Shown here in pieces: positions 1-9,227 of a DNA stretch of 64,000 bases; position 1 is the first letter of the stretch; each line of letters begins with the position of its first letter. The notes below the pieces were generated by a model that did no database searches, had not been told where the DNA came from, and saw nothing but the letters and a program-made list of their open reading frames with translations. The position numbers and the translations under genes are program-made. Source of the DNA: Methylotenera sp. L2L1 (GTDB lineage Bacteria > Pseudomonadota > Gammaproteobacteria > Burkholderiales > Methylophilaceae); NCBI RefSeq assembly GCF_000744605.1, contig NZ_JQMG01000001.1, positions 1,984,001 through 2,048,000 of the forward strand, written 5' to 3'.

Positions 1-1118
1 TTCTCAATTTCAACCAAGTATTTCTCTTCATCATCGCTGACAAATGAAATTGCAACGCCGCTTGCGCCGGCACGTCCGGTACGGCCAATACGATGCACAT
101 AATCTTCTGGCGCACTTGGAATTTCATAATTAATCACCATTGGCAGTTCACTAATATCTAAACCACGCGCAGCAACATCCGTTGCGATAAGCGCAGTCAC
201 TGTGCTAGCTTTAAACGCATCTAATGCTTTAATACGCTCTTGTTGGGTTTTATCGCCATGAATTGCGTCTGCCGCAATGCCTTCGCGTACTAGGCTGCGG
301 CTTAAACGGCTCGCCGTTAATTTTGTTTTGGTGAATACGATGACTTGTTTTGCATCGGCTTCTTTTAACAGCTGAATTAACAAGGCTTCTTTATCTGATT
401 GCGCAACTTGATATACTTTTTGCGTTACGTTGTCGTTGGTTGCATTGCTGCGCGCCACTTCAATCAATTGAGGTTTAGTTAAAAAGTCATCTGCTAATTT
501 TTTAATCTCGTTTGAGAATGTCGCTGAAAACATCAAATTTTGACGCTGTTTTGGCAATAGTGCCAAAATACGTTTCAAATCAGGCATAAAGCCCATGTCC
601 AGCATTCTGTCTGCTTCATCAAGTACTAACATTTGTACTTGGTTGAGCTGTAATGTTTTTTGTTCAATATGATCCAACAAACGGCCAGGGGTCGCTACCA
701 ACACTTCCACGCCCGTTTTAAGGTGAGGTGTCTGTGTTTTGATATCTACGCCACCATAGACAACCAGTGAGCGTAATTGCGTATGCTTGGCATACGCTTT
801 GACGCTTTCTTCCACCTGAATAGCAAGCTCACGTGTTGGCGTTAAAATTAACGCGCGCACGGGGTGCTTGGCAGGAGAGGTGCTGCTATTGGCTAGCGGT
901 AATAACTTCTGTAGTAGGGGAAGCGCAAATGCCGCAGTTTTACCTGTGCCAGTTTGCGCCCCTGCCATTAGATCCCCTCCAGCCAAGGCAACAGGAATAG
1001 CCTGTGCCTGAATTGGTGTTGGAGTAGTGTAACCAGATTCAGTTAATGCACGTAAGAGCTCAGGTGCGAGTCCTAATGTGCTGAAACTTGGGCTGTCAGT
1101 CGTTACGATTTCTGTCAT
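1..1118 (-). CDS. rhlE: DEAD-box RNA helicase, RhlE type (3' end outside window)
   Basis: ATP-dependent RNA helicase, probably acting in ribosome assembly or RNA turnover. The frame opens at an ATG at 1118 and runs off the left edge without a stop, giving about 372 residues that begin MTEIVTTDSPSF. The helicase motifs appear in order: Q motif with PTPIQAQAIP, motif I AQTGTGKT, PTRELA, GG, TPGR, DEAD, SAT, then in the second RecA domain ATDVAARGLD and HRIGRTGRAG. The C-terminal tail is missing. It lies directly downstream of, and on the same strand as, a second RhlE-type helicase, so the two are tandem paralogues. The family is certain; the specific RNA target is not visible. Confidence 0.93.
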   Translation of the reverse strand, partial: MTEIVTTDSPSFSTLGLAPELLRALTESGYTTPTPIQAQAIPVALAGGDLMAGAQTGTGKTAAFALPLLQKLLPLANSSTSPAKHPVRALILTPTRELAIQVEESVKAYAKHTQLRSLVVYGGVDIKTQTPHLKTGVEVLVATPGRLLDHIEQKTLQLNQVQMLVLDEADRMLDMGFMPDLKRILALLPKQRQNLMFSATFSNEIKKLADDFLTKPQLIEVARSNATNDNVTQKVYQVAQSDKEALLIQLLKEADAKQVIVFTKTKLTASRLSRSLVREGIAADAIHGDKTQQERIKALDAFKASTVTALIATDVAARGLDISELPMVINYEIPSAPEDYVHRIGRTGRAGASGVAISFVSDDEEKYLVEIE

Positions 1119-1154
1119 TTGTTGGATACTGTTCAATTAAAGTCTTTACTTAAG

Positions 1155-2867
1155 TTATGCAAAACTACGTGAGCGACGTGGTGCACCATTGCCTGCACCT
1201 GCATTAGCGCCAGCAAAACCACGTGCTGGACCACGGCTATCGCTACGACCAGCAGGACGGCTATCACTGCGATCACCATCACGACGTGCAGCAGGTGCTG
1301 CGCTACGATCAGAACGGCCTTCGCTACGTTGACCGTCGCGTGAGTAAGGTTTTTTACCGAAGGCTACGCTATCGCCAAAGCTACGGTTAGGTGTACCCGC
1401 ATTGTTACCACGGCTACGGTCACCAGACTTATCAAACGCTGCGCGGTCACCAAAGCTACGTGCACGGTCGCCAGATGGTCTTTCTGAGCGGTTAGTATCA
1501 GATCTGCCAGCATAACCAGCTGAGTTGCCATTGATTTCACGCGGAGCTGAGTCACGGTTGCCACGATTTTCAAAACGGTTTTCGCTGCGAGGAGCGCTAT
1601 CACGGCTAGCGCCATTGCGATCATCACGACCTTTGTAACCACCACGGTCATCACGTGGTTTAAAGCCACCACGACCACCTGGTTTGTGACCATCACGACG
1701 GCTGCCGCTAGGGCCATCCATCTTCATGGCACGTTTTGGTTCAAAACCTTCAATCACTGCAGGCGACATGGTGTTGCCAGTGAATTGTTCGATTTTACGT
1801 AGAATATGTCTATCCATGTTCGACGCGAATGAAATGGCGATACCAGTGTTGCCAGCACGACCAGTACGGCCGATACGGTGTACATAGTCTTCTGCAAATT
1901 TAGGTAAGTCGTAATTGATGACGTGTGTAATGCCATGTACGTCAATACCGCGTGCAGCAACGTCAGTCGCTACCAAGATTTTTACATCGCCATGACGTAA
2001 TTTAGTCAATGTGCGGTTACGTGCACCTTGTGTCATATCACCGTGTAGTGCGGCTGTTTTATGGCCTGCTGCGTACAAATCTTCAGCTAACACATCAGCG
2101 TGACGTTTAGTGCTGGTGAAAATGATAGCTTGGTTAACTTCAGGAGCAATCAATAAATGCTCAAGCAGTTTGTTTTTGTGTGTCATATCATCAACAAAGT
2201 GCAAGCGTTGCTCAATGTTTGCGTGTTTTTCACGTTGAGCTGCTACTTGAATTGTTTTAGGATTTTTAAGAATTTTGTTCGCAATACGTGCGATGTCTCC
2301 ATCTAATGTCGCTGAGAACAATAATGTTTGACGCTCTGCCGAGAGTTGCTCGCAAATACGTTCAACATCAGGTAAGAAGCCCATGTCTAACATACGGTCA
2401 GCTTCATCTAATATCAACATTTGTAGACGTGATAAGTCAATACGACCACGTTCCATATGGTCCAATAGACGGCCTGGCGTTGCTACTAAGATGTCTAGCG
2501 GTTGTGATAATAGTTTGTTTTGTAGTGGGTAAGGCATGCCACCTACGATACTTACTGTACGTGCACGGATAAATTTACCGTATTTACGTGCAGCTTCGTT
2601 CACTTGTGTTGCAAGTTCACGAGTAGGTACAAGTACTAAAATGCGTGGACCACGGCTTTTAGATTCGTGTGGAGTTGCTAGTAAGTTTAGTGCTGGCAAC
2701 ATGAATGCTGCAGTTTTACCTGTACCAGTCTGTGCTGAAGCCATCAAGTCGTGACCTTCTGTCACAACAGGAATTGCTTGGGCTTGAATAGGGGTTGGGG
2801 CTGTATAGCCTGATTCCTCTAAAGCACGAATAATAGTAGGGTGTAGATTTAATGATTCAAAAGACAA
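1155..2867 (-). CDS. DEAD-box RNA helicase with long disordered basic tail
   Basis: RhlE-family RNA helicase. I start it at TTG 2867 (protein begins MSFESLNLHPT, 570 residues). This codon sits 5 bases after a GGGA ribosome-binding site and aligns with the usual N-terminus; the longer in-frame ATG at 2966 would add 33 residues unlike the family. The core (about residues 1-375) carries PTPIQAQAIP, AQTGTGKT, PTRELA, TPGR, DEAD, SAT, ATDVAARGID and HRIGRTGRAG. The remaining roughly 190 residues are low complexity, rich in R, G, S, D and N, with RGG-like pieces and a repeated RSFGD module. Such tails bind RNA and can promote condensates or cold tolerance; that role here is inferred. The neighbouring rhlE begins 36 bp after its stop. 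Confidence 0.93.
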   Translation of the reverse strand: MSFESLNLHPTIIRALEESGYTAPTPIQAQAIPVVTEGHDLMASAQTGTGKTAAFMLPALNLLATPHESKSRGPRILVLVPTRELATQVNEAARKYGKFIRARTVSIVGGMPYPLQNKLLSQPLDILVATPGRLLDHMERGRIDLSRLQMLILDEADRMLDMGFLPDVERICEQLSAERQTLLFSATLDGDIARIANKILKNPKTIQVAAQREKHANIEQRLHFVDDMTHKNKLLEHLLIAPEVNQAIIFTSTKRHADVLAEDLYAAGHKTAALHGDMTQGARNRTLTKLRHGDVKILVATDVAARGIDVHGITHVINYDLPKFAEDYVHRIGRTGRAGNTGIAISFASNMDRHILRKIEQFTGNTMSPAVIEGFEPKRAMKMDGPSGSRRDGHKPGGRGGFKPRDDRGGYKGRDDRNGASRDSAPRSENRFENRGNRDSAPREINGNSAGYAGRSDTNRSERPSGDRARSFGDRAAFDKSGDRSRGNNAGTPNRSFGDSVAFGKKPYSRDGQRSEGRSDRSAAPAARRDGDRSDSRPAGRSDSRGPARGFAGANAGAGNGAPRRSRSFA

Positions 2868-3281
2868 GATAGTCCCTTTCAAAAGCAGTTTTATAAAAAC
2901 AATAAAAGGGCGCGAGCAAATACATGTATGTTTACAGTGATGTTGTGAAAAAACAACATAACGCAAAAAGCAAATTTCAAATATATAGTTCGAGATGCTT
3001 TATTTACCAGCGCACGGGCATAGCCGCTAACCAGTAAAGATAGATTTAATATTAAATCTAAAGATAGTCACTTCAAAATTTCACGAGTGACTGAGGGTCA
3101 GGGCGATGAATCTAAAACTCTAGAGCTATTTGTTAAGCTGTTTAAAGTTCTAAGTTGTGCGCATTATATGCATTAATTACACTTTGTCAAAGTGTTTTTT
3201 ACTATATTTATAGATAGTTAAATCATTCTTAGGGCTTAATGTGTTAAAATCGCCGCCTTTCAATGAACTGGTAGCAAGACA
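2868..3281. promoter_or_regulatory. Divergent control region between the helicase gene and typA
   Basis: A 414-bp non-coding stretch separates the minus-strand helicase from plus-strand typA, so it must hold both promoters. It contains a perfect 20-bp palindrome at 3041-3060 (TAGATTTAATATTAAATCTA). A weak sigma-70-like candidate for typA has TTGTCA at 3184-3189 and an AT-rich -10 near 3208-3214. A second AT-rich -10-like stretch lies near 3242-3249. The long leader on the helicase side fits the long 5' UTRs known for cold-inducible helicases, but nothing here proves that. Confidence 0.5.
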
Positions 3282-5090
3282 ATGTCTCGTAATTTAAGAA
3301 ATATCGCAATTATTGCCCACGTTGACCATGGTAAAACAACTATGGTTGATAAACTTTTACATCAAGCAGGTACATTTACATCTCATCAGACAGTGTCTGA
3401 GCGTGTAATGGACAGTGGCGATATTGAAAAAGAACGTGGTATTACCATTTTGGCAAAAAACACTGCGCTGAATTACGAAGGTACGCATATTAACGTTGTG
3501 GACACTCCAGGCCATGCGGACTTCGGTGGTGAAGTTGAGCGTGTATTAGGTATGGTGGATGGCGTTGTTCTGTTAGTAGATGCTGTTGAAGGCCCGATGC
3601 CACAAACACGTTTTGTTACTAAAAAAGCGTTGGCGCTAGGTTTGAAACCAATCGTTGTTATTAATAAAGTAGATCGTCCAGGTGCACGTACTGACTGGGT
3701 AGTGAATCAAACATTTGATTTGTTTGCTAACTTGGGTGCAACAGATGAGCAGTTAGACTTCCCTGTAGTATATGCGTCAGCAATCAATGGCTATGCTATG
3801 TTGGATATGAATAAGCCTAGCGATAACATGCGTGCTTTGTTTGAAACGATTTTAAGTCATGTAGCGCCACCAGCTGGTGATAGCAATGCACCTTTACAGT
3901 TGCAAGTTTCAGCATTAGATTATTCAACTTACACTGGTCGTTTAGGTATTGGTCGCGTGACTAACGGTAAAATCAGACCTGGCCAAGCAGTGACTGTGAT
4001 GAATGAAACTAAACAAATCGCTACGGGTAAAATCAACCAAGTGCTTGGTTTCCGTGGTTTGGAACGTGTGCCAGTTGAAGAAGCTGAAGCTGGCGACATT
4101 GTAATTATTTCTGGTTTAGATGATATTGGTATTGGTTTCACTATCTGTGATCGTGAAAACCCAATTGGTTTGCCTCATTTAGGTGTGGATGAGCCAACAT
4201 TGACCATGGACTTTATGGTGAATACTTCACCATTAGCTGGTACTGAAGGTAAATTTGTGACTTCACGTCAAATTCGTGATCGTTTAACTAAAGAGCTTTT
4301 AGTTAACGTTGCTTTGCGTGTTGAAGACACTGAAGATGCTGACGTGTTCCGCGTTTCTGGTCGTGGTGAGTTGCACTTAACCATCCTGCTAGAAAATATG
4401 CGTCGCGAAGGTTTCGAGATGGCAGTAGGTAAACCAAAAGTTGTTTACCGTGAAATTAATGGCGAAAAATGTGAGCCATATGAAATTCTTACTGTGGACT
4501 TAGAAGATGAGCATCAAGGTGCTGCGATGGAGGAATTAGGCCGTCGTCGTGGTGAAATGCAAAATATGGAGTCTGACGGTAATGGTCGTACACGTTTGGA
4601 ATATAGAATTCCAGCGCGTGGTTTGATTGGTTTCCAAGGTGAATTCTTAACGATGACCCGTGGTACTGGTTTGATGGGTCATGTGTTTGATGAATATGCT
4701 CCAGTTAAAGCTGATATGCCAGGCCGTCGTAATGGCGTGTTGATTTCAGCTGAAAATGGCGAGGCTGTGGCTTACGCGCTTTGGAAGTTGCAAGACCGCG
4801 GTAAAATGTTCTCAGTACCAGGTGACAAGTTGTATGAAGGTATGGTGATTGGTATTCACAGCCGTGATAACGATTTGATCGTGAACCCGATTAAAGGTAA
4901 GCAGCTGACTAACATTCGTTCATCAGGTACTGATGAGGCTGTACGTTTGATTACGCCAATTGCATTATCTTTAGAATCAGCAGTTGAGTTTATTGATGAT
5001 GACGAGTTGGTGGAAATTACCCCTAAAACGATTCGTATCCGTAAACGTTACTTGCTTGAGCATGAGCGTAAACGTGCATCAAAAGACTAA
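3282..5090 (+). CDS. typA: Translational GTPase TypA/BipA
   Basis: Ribosome-associated GTPase of the EF-G/LepA superfamily, needed for growth under stress and cold and for 50S assembly. The 602 residues match the usual TypA length. GTPase motifs: AHVDHGKT at residues 12-19, DTPGH at 74-78 and NKVD at 128-131. The rest matches the family beta-barrel, EF-G-like and C-terminal domains (for example [10 protein letters not shown]). The ATG at 3282 gives the conserved N-terminus [11 protein letters not shown]. It is monocistronic, followed by a strong intrinsic terminator, and divergent from the RNA helicase gene. Both neighbours fit a ribosome/RNA maintenance theme. Confidence 0.97.
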   Translation: MSRNLRNIAIIAHVDHGKTTMVDKLLHQAGTFTSHQTVSERVMDSGDIEKERGITILAKNTALNYEGTHINVVDTPGHADFGGEVERVLGMVDGVVLLVDAVEGPMPQTRFVTKKALALGLKPIVVINKVDRPGARTDWVVNQTFDLFANLGATDEQLDFPVVYASAINGYAMLDMNKPSDNMRALFETILSHVAPPAGDSNAPLQLQVSALDYSTYTGRLGIGRVTNGKIRPGQAVTVMNETKQIATGKINQVLGFRGLERVPVEEAEAGDIVIISGLDDIGIGFTICDRENPIGLPHLGVDEPTLTMDFMVNTSPLAGTEGKFVTSRQIRDRLTKELLVNVALRVEDTEDADVFRVSGRGELHLTILLENMRREGFEMAVGKPKVVYREINGEKCEPYEILTVDLEDEHQGAAMEELGRRRGEMQNMESDGNGRTRLEYRIPARGLIGFQGEFLTMTRGTGLMGHVFDEYAPVKADMPGRRNGVLISAENGEAVAYALWKLQDRGKMFSVPGDKLYEGMVIGIHSRDNDLIVNPIKGKQLTNIRSSGTDEAVRLITPIALSLESAVEFIDDDELVEITPKTIRIRKRYLLEHERKRASKD

Positions 5091-5109
5091 TTATTAGTTG
5101 ATGTATTGA

Positions 5110-5137
5110 AACCCAGCCTAGTGCTGGGTTTTTTATT
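5110..5137 (+). terminator. Rho-independent terminator of typA
   Basis: Perfect 8-bp stem AACCCAGC (5110-5117) with GCTGGGTT (5123-5130), loop CTAGT, followed by a T-rich run. It starts 20 bp after the typA stop. Confidence 0.9.
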
Positions 5138-5353
5138 GTTTGTTCATCTGACTTGATCTGCAATCACGTTAGAAATGACATTGAATGTTACATTTTGGAT
5201 GGATTGGTGCTTGATTTTGGCTGTTTACAGCCAAAAATGTAATAGTTTTGTAAATCAATCAAATGCTTAGCGCTTGTTTGGTAAAATTTAATAATTGTAA
5301 TGGTTTTACTTAGGTACTTATTTTTACTTTACTAACAATAATAGGAGTTAATT

Positions 5354-5881
5354 ATGTTTCGTTTATCTTTAGGATCTACTTTAGTTGCAGCTGTATTTTT
5401 TGCAAACTCTGCTATCGCTGGCCATGACACTATCAAACCAAAAGCTTATGATAGTTTAGGAAAGTGCGTAAAAGCAGCATTAACTAAGCACGAAGGCACG
5501 ATTGTAAAGACAGAGTTCAAGTCTGAGAAAAAAGTGGGTGTTTATGAGTTTGATATCGAAACTGCAGATGGTAAGGCATGGGATGTTGAGTGCAATGCTA
5601 AAACTGGTAAAGTAACAGAGGTTGAGGAAGAAGTTAAGGCTGATGATGCTAGATTCAAAGTGCTTGCTAAAGTAAGCGAGGCTGATGCTAAAGCAACAGC
5701 ACTGGCTGCACATCCTGGCACTGTGGTAGAGACAGAGTATGAGCTTGAGTCAGACGGCAAAGCATCTTATGAGTTTGATATTTTAGAAGCTGATAAAGAA
5801 GAAATTAAAGTAGAAGTTGATGCGACTACTGGTAAGATTGTTGAAGTGAGCTACGAAGAATACCAAATCGGTAAAGAGTAA
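5354..5881 (+). CDS. Secreted PepSY-like protein with internal duplication
   Basis: A 175-residue exported protein of unknown specific role. Residues 1-22 form a signal peptide ending SAIAG. Two tandem modules of about 60 residues follow, each with the pattern (T)VV/IVKTE-(Y/F)E-...YEFDI...KVEVDA/ECNA-TGKI/KVTEV, as in PepSY domains (often peptidase-inhibitory or periplasmic sensory). The protein is acidic, rich in E, D and K, with one cysteine in the first module near residue 36 and another in its ECNA segment. A good Shine-Dalgarno (AGGAG) lies 7 bases before the ATG. It stands alone between two terminators. PepSY assignment is by pattern only. Confidence 0.8.
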   Translation: MFRLSLGSTLVAAVFFANSAIAGHDTIKPKAYDSLGKCVKAALTKHEGTIVKTEFKSEKKVGVYEFDIETADGKAWDVECNAKTGKVTEVEEEVKADDARFKVLAKVSEADAKATALAAHPGTVVETEYELESDGKASYEFDILEADKEEIKVEVDATTGKIVEVSYEEYQIGKE

Positions 5882-5894
5882 TAGATTTTGTATA

Positions 5895-5929
5895 AAATAA
5901 AAGCCAGCATTTGCTGGCTTTTATTTTTT
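5895..5929. terminator. Bidirectional terminator between PepSY gene and flagellar operon
   Basis: Long stem AAATAAAAGCCAGCA (5896-5910) pairs with TGCTGGCTTTTATTT, with a TT loop and T-rich flank on both strands. It can stop the plus-strand PepSY transcript and the convergent minus-strand motD transcript. Confidence 0.88.
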
Positions 5930-6022
5930 GATGCTAGCAATTTTGGTGTTAGCAAAGCAATCAAACTACACATACATTGTATTAAACCACGTACGTTGTA
6001 TTAAACAGCCGCGATATCGACT

Positions 6023-6880
6023 CTAATTGGGAGCTTTCGGTACTGTTTGCGCTTTAGGTGCTAGGGCAGATGCCTGAGGCACAATCACATTGGAGGTGTC
6101 CTCTTGCGTAGGTACTTCATAGGTAATGATGATAGATACACGTCTGTTTTTTGCACGACCTGTTTCTGTTTCGTTTTCGCTAATCGGTTGTGATGCGCCT
6201 AGACCAGTTGCACTTAAGCGCTGTTCGCTGATACCTAAAGTGCTTAGCAGTCTCACAACACTGCTGGCGCGCACTGCAGAAAGTTCCCAGTTAGAGAAGA
6301 ACGTAGTGTTATGAATAGGTGTGTTGTCTGTGTGACCTTCTACCTGTATTTTTCGTTGATTATTTTTAATTAACGGAACAATTTCGCTAATGATTGCATT
6401 GGCCGCCATTGATAAATCAGCAGAACCGGCACTAAATAACAAGTTATCTTGTATATCAATACGGATACCACGGCTAGTCTGTATGACTTGAATCTTACCC
6501 TCTGCAATCATTGGTGCCAGTTTGTTAGATACCTCAGCCCCAGTTTTGGCCATGGAATCACGCTCTCTGCGCATTTTTTCTGTATATAAATGGCTTAGTG
6601 GAAGTGGTTTGATGATTGATGTGGTGTTAGTTTCCGTGACGCCTCGCGCGCCTAGGCCTTTTTCTGTACTTGTTTGGTTGACACCAGAGCTACCATTACC
6701 GCTAAAAGCCGTGCCGATAGAGTTAGTGAGTTGTTTGTATTTACCTATTTCTACGGAAGAAATAGAGTACATGACGACGAAAAATGCGAATAAAAGCGTA
6801 ATAAAGTCAGCATAAGAGACTAACCATCGCTCATGGTTATCTTGATCCTCTTCTACTCTTTTACGGATGAGTTTCGACAT
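6023..6880 (-). CDS. motD: Flagellar stator protein MotD (MotB family)
   Basis: Peptidoglycan-anchored stator subunit of the second MotAB-type stator. In 285 residues it shows one transmembrane helix near residues 20-42 with the proton-channel aspartate in SYADF (Asp25), a linker, and an OmpA-like peptidoglycan-binding domain near 150-255 (VEGHTDN, SNWELSAVRA, NRRVSI). Last gene of the flhB-flhA-flhF-flhG-fliA-motC-motD operon, 25 bp after motC. The order fliA-motC-motD resembles the MotCD stator of Pseudomonas, hence the name; a plain motAB pair lies at 16602-18412. The tail is rich in P, A and V. Confidence 0.9.
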   Translation of the reverse strand: MSKLIRKRVEEDQDNHERWLVSYADFITLLFAFFVVMYSISSVEIGKYKQLTNSIGTAFSGNGSSGVNQTSTEKGLGARGVTETNTTSIIKPLPLSHLYTEKMRRERDSMAKTGAEVSNKLAPMIAEGKIQVIQTSRGIRIDIQDNLLFSAGSADLSMAANAIISEIVPLIKNNQRKIQVEGHTDNTPIHNTTFFSNWELSAVRASSVVRLLSTLGISEQRLSATGLGASQPISENETETGRAKNRRVSIIITYEVPTQEDTSNVIVPQASALAPKAQTVPKAPN

Positions 6881-6905
6881 AGTTTATAATTAAGTTAATT
6901 GGCGA

Positions 6906-7655
6906 CTAGTGTGGTTTGTCTAGGTAGCTGTCTAAGCGTTCCTCAACAATTCTAGGGTGATCGCCATTGGCAATAGACACCCATGCGTTGAGTAACATTT
7001 CACGTGTTTTTAATTCTGCTTGAATGTGTGTTTTTAACTTGTTTGCAATAGGCAAAAATATCAAATTGGCAAAGCCAACGCCATAAATAGTGGCCACAAA
7101 TGCGACAGCGATACCGCTACCTAGCTTGCTTGGGTCGGATAAATTCTCCATCACATGAATTAGGCCAAGTACCGCGCCCAAAATCCCCACAGTCGGCGCA
7201 TAGCCGCCAGCTGCGTCCCAAATTTTCGCAGCACTACGCATTTGAACCTCATGGAAATAGATGTCAATCGCACATATCTCGCGAATTTTTTCTGGAGGAG
7301 TACCATCAATCATCAAGCGCATGCCTTTAATAATAAAGGGATCAGTTTCCCTTTTTAAGAAAGGCTCCAGCATGAAAATACCTTCTTTACGTGCAAAATT
7401 GCTCCAGACCAAAATGCGTTTGAAAAGCTCTTTCTTGTCATCAACTGGCTTTTTAAATACTTTTTTTAGCATTTTTAAGCCTTGAATGAAGGTTTTGGCT
7501 GGTGTTTGTACAAGTACCGCACCAAAGGTGCCGAACATCACGATAAGAAAAGCTGCATATTGCAACAGCGAACCAACGTTCCCGCCCTCAAGTTTTTGCC
7601 CTAGTATAATCCCTGCAACAGCAAGGATTAGGCCGATTATGCTGCCCCAGTCCAT
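6906..7655 (-). CDS. motC: Flagellar stator protein MotC (MotA family)
   Basis: Integral inner-membrane proton-channel subunit that pairs with MotD. The 249 residues show paired N-terminal helices (about 2-20 and 30-50), a basic cytoplasmic loop that contacts FliG, and two more helices around 150-205 in the conserved APTVGILGAVLGLIHVM stretch. The length (about 250) fits the MotC/PomA type, against 286 for the other MotA. It overlaps the end of fliA by 19 bp, which suggests translational coupling within the operon. Confidence 0.92.
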   Translation of the reverse strand: MDWGSIIGLILAVAGIILGQKLEGGNVGSLLQYAAFLIVMFGTFGAVLVQTPAKTFIQGLKMLKKVFKKPVDDKKELFKRILVWSNFARKEGIFMLEPFLKRETDPFIIKGMRLMIDGTPPEKIREICAIDIYFHEVQMRSAAKIWDAAGGYAPTVGILGAVLGLIHVMENLSDPSKLGSGIAVAFVATIYGVGFANLIFLPIANKLKTHIQAELKTREMLLNAWVSIANGDHPRIVEERLDSYLDKPH

Positions 7656-8371
7656 GACTTCTCTCTTAAGTTAGCACGTAGCCTTGCAACTGCCTGACTA
7701 TGTAATTGACATACACGGGATTCTGAAACGCTCATTACCGCACCAATTTCTTTTAAGTTTAACTCTTGTTCGTAGTATAAACCCAGCAAGATTTTTTCTC
7801 GCTCAGGTAGCGAATCTATCGCAGCAATCAGTGCATCTCTGAAGTCACCGATGAGCAAGCCTTTAATGGGGTCACTGTCGTGGTCAGACTGAAAGCGATC
7901 TAAGAAATGTTCTCCACTCTCTGCTTCGTGAAAGTCTTCATAGTAAACCAGTTGGTGTCCGCTACAGTCACCAAGCATTTCGTGGTATTCAGCGAGAGAT
8001 AAATTCAGTTTTTTAGCAACATCATTTTCAGTAGGGGGTTGGCCAAGTTGCTGTTCTAATTGGCTAATGGCATGTTCAACATCACGCATGTTTTTACGGA
8101 TGCTACGTGGCAACCAATCTGAACTGCGTAGCTCATCCAGCATGGCGCCTCTGATTCTTTGTGCGGCATATGTTTCAAATTGTGCGCCGTGGGTGTCTTC
8201 ATAACGATTAACCGCATCTAGCAGACCCATCATGCCAGCTTGAATCAAATCATCAAGCTCTACACTAGGTGGAAGCTTGGCTTTTAATTGATAAGCGAGT
8301 TTTTTAACTAAGATAGCATGCTGATCCAGCAAAACGTCTTTTTGATCTTTTTTCCCATGCGCTGTGTACAT
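7637..8371 (-). CDS. fliA: Flagellar sigma factor FliA (sigma-28)
   Basis: Alternative sigma factor for late flagellar and chemotaxis genes. The 244 residues hold sigma region 2 (DDLIQAGMMGLLDAVNRYE, residues about 40-60; AAQRIRGAMLDELR), region 3 (MRDVEHAISQLEQQLG), and region 4 with LKEIGAVMSVSESRVCQLHSQA. Start ATG 8371 gives the normal family length. It sits 14 bp after flhG. A matching sigma-28 promoter is visible upstream of the cheY-cheA genes at 19077-19103. Confidence 0.95.
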   Translation of the reverse strand: MYTAHGKKDQKDVLLDQHAILVKKLAYQLKAKLPPSVELDDLIQAGMMGLLDAVNRYEDTHGAQFETYAAQRIRGAMLDELRSSDWLPRSIRKNMRDVEHAISQLEQQLGQPPTENDVAKKLNLSLAEYHEMLGDCSGHQLVYYEDFHEAESGEHFLDRFQSDHDSDPIKGLLIGDFRDALIAAIDSLPEREKILLGLYYEQELNLKEIGAVMSVSESRVCQLHSQAVARLRANLREKSWTGAA

Positions 8372-8385
8372 AAATCGTCTTTAGC

Positions 8386-9225
8386 TTAGTTGTATGATGC
8401 CTGTTTATTGTTAAAAATATTATCATGCTTGTCATCTAAGCGTTGTGCAATTTGCTTTAATGCAGTGGATGCGATAGCAAGCGGAAATGCGTCAATGACT
8501 GAGCGTCCTAATTTGGAAGCGCGGTTTAAATGACTGTCAGCAGGAATTGCACCAAAAAAATCTAATTCAATTTGCATAAAGCGTTTTGCTACTTGCGATA
8601 TATTGCGGAATACTACTTGCGCCTGTGCGTCTGTTGAATCATCTACAATGATACCAAAAGAACGTCTACCAAGTTCACCGCATACTTGTTTAATCAGTGA
8701 ATACGCTTGGGTAATAGACTCAGGCTTGCGTGAGAGCTGAATAATAATCTCACTTTCGTTGAGTTTGTGTAAAGGCAGCGTGTTAGCTTTGTTGAGCATT
8801 GTGTCCACTAACACCATGTCGTATTGCTGGGCCAATTGGTTGAAAAGCAGATTAAGCTGACTAGTGGTATGGTTGTCATTTGCATTAGCTAATAGCTGCT
8901 TTTGCATTAATTTAACGCTTAAAAAGCCATGGCTAGTTGATTTAATTGCTTGCTGTAAGATATGTTTTTCTTGAATAACATCTAGAAGTGAAGGGGACTG
9001 ATCTAACTCATAGCTTTGTTCAAGCGTATGCTCTGATGCGTGCATGACGAGCACATCGCTGCCTTGATTCGCGATAGAAGTTGCTAGGTTTGTGATTAGA
9101 CGCGGTTGTGTTTGTGAGGGTAAGGCGGATAAAACAGACACAACTCTAGGCTTTGGTTTTGCCATAATACGTCTTAATCCTGCAGCTTGATCGTTATGCA
9201 TGACGCTATTATTGAAGTTTGACAT
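8386..9225 (-). CDS. flhG: FlhG/FleN-like flagellar number regulator with degenerate P-loop
   Basis: MinD/ParA-family protein that controls flagellar number with FlhF. Residues 12-18 (DQAAGLR) are the conserved helix that stimulates the FlhF GTPase. The expected deviant Walker A (KGGxGKT) is absent: residues 28-43 read VVSVLSALPSQTQPRL, with no lysine or GKT. The usual aspartate-rich DADLG segment after the second strand is replaced by MHASE. The later YDMVLVDT strand is kept. Length 279 is normal and the reading frame is intact, so this looks like a fixed non-ATPase version, not a broken gene. It lies 2 bp after flhF and before fliA. Confidence 0.88.
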   Translation of the reverse strand: MSNFNNSVMHNDQAAGLRRIMAKPKPRVVSVLSALPSQTQPRLITNLATSIANQGSDVLVMHASEHTLEQSYELDQSPSLLDVIQEKHILQQAIKSTSHGFLSVKLMQKQLLANANDNHTTSQLNLLFNQLAQQYDMVLVDTMLNKANTLPLHKLNESEIIIQLSRKPESITQAYSLIKQVCGELGRRSFGIIVDDSTDAQAQVVFRNISQVAKRFMQIELDFFGAIPADSHLNRASKLGRSVIDAFPLAIASTALKQIAQRLDDKHDNIFNNKQASYN

Positions 9226-9227
9226 GG

